The translations under genes and the position numbers were made by a program. 64,000 nt of DNA, taken from assembly GCF_009296185.1 (NCBI RefSeq), contig NZ_WBJR01000003.1, positions 310,001-374,000 on the forward strand, given 5' to 3'. Positions 63,771 to 64,000 of the stretch are shown one piece after another. Origin of the DNA: Hydrogenovibrio sp. JE_KL2. GTDB lineage: Bacteria; Pseudomonadota; Gammaproteobacteria; Thiomicrospirales; Thiomicrospiraceae. Within the stretch, counting starts at the first letter, position 1, and every line of letters begins with the position of its first letter. Below the pieces are notes generated by a model. The model did not search any database and was not told the DNA's origin. It was given only the letters and a program-made list of their open reading frames with translations.

Positions 63771-64000
63771 ACGGTAACAGAAGAAAGCTTGCTTTCTTGC
63801 TGACGAGTGGCGGACGGGTGAGTAATGTATGGGAATCTGCCCTCTAGTTGGGGACAACATATGGAAACGTATGCTAATACCGAATGTGATCTACGGATTA
63901 AAGGTGCCCTCTCCTTGGAAGGTATCGCTAGAGGATGAGCCCATATTAGATTAGCTAGTTGGTGGGGTAAAGGCCTACCAAGGCGACGATCTATAGCTGG
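63771..64000 (+). rRNA. rrs: 16S rRNA, 5' end missing, right end off window
   Basis: From ACGGTAACAG at 63771 the sequence follows bacterial 16S rRNA, corresponding to about E. coli position 66 onward. GACGAGTGGCGGACGGGTGA, then the helix 6 region and GGCGACGATCTATAGCTGG at the window end are clear. The first roughly 65 bases, including the universal AGAGTTTGATC segment, are not found upstream; the leader is joined to AT-rich DNA instead. This part holds the central pseudoknot strand, so the copy as given should not be functional. Confidence 0.9.

Overview
The window comes from a gammaproteobacterial chromosome of moderate to low GC. The gene order recA-recX-alaS-lysC-csrA-tRNA-Ser, a pyrophosphate-type phosphofructokinase, PomAB-like flagellar stator genes and a copper/cytochrome-oxidase maturation cluster fit a marine sulfur-oxidising lineage such as Hydrogenovibrio, Thiomicrospira or Thiomicrorhabdus. 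That placement is inferred from gene content and recall, not from a database search.

Layout. 1-5.4 kb: recombination, translation and regulation genes (recA 3' end, recX, alaS, lysC, csrA, tRNA-Ser GCT). 5.4-7.8 kb: an AT-rich accessory pocket after the tRNA with an orphan HEPN-like protein, an overlapping two-gene module (DUF6978-like plus DUF1828/1829-like) and a protein remnant. 7.8-14.5 kb: an outer-membrane protein, MscS, PPi-phosphofructokinase, RNase D, Mpl, a degenerate GGDEF protein and an unlisted 27-residue membrane peptide. 14.7-17 kb: a small reverse-strand group of GNAT, YdcZ-like transporter, truncated nitroreductase and a Crp/Fnr-type regulator. 17-20.5 kb: epmC, hemL, a TlpA-like thioredoxin and rpiA. 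20.5-24.6 kb: copper genes (secreted protein, PCu(A)C chaperone, SCO1, TonB copper receptor). A candidate small RNA with its own promoter and terminator lies between this cluster and ilvA. 27.4-33 kb: pcnB-folK-panB-panC, a pomA-pomB stator pair and convergent panD. 33-36 kb: PEP carboxylase. 36-53.8 kb: a long envelope-glycan region with lpxL-msbA-phosphatase on the reverse strand, then hldD, waaC, several glycosyltransferases, a polysaccharide deacetylase, the precursor genes ugd, UDP-uronate epimerase and glf, and an O-antigen ligase. 53.8-63.5 kb: a large FAD/Fe-S oxidoreductase, a HIT protein, then dgkA-maf-rng-yhdP. 63.5-64 kb: an rRNA promoter and leader running into a 16S rRNA gene whose first ~65 bases cannot be found.

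Most striking observations. (1) A dispersed 20-bp sequence, AAAATCTGCCAGGTTGGGGT, occurs eight times (five exact, three with one or two differences). It lies in intergenic DNA and inside conserved genes, in both orientations and several reading frames, and once as an inverted pair forming a terminator-like hairpin. This is the signature of a DNA uptake sequence or another genome-wide recognition site. (2) The 16S rRNA gene lacks its recognisable 5' end. (3) A putative regulated, structured small RNA sits beside the copper receptor. (4) A small accessory pocket with an overlapping two-gene module lies downstream of tRNA-Ser.
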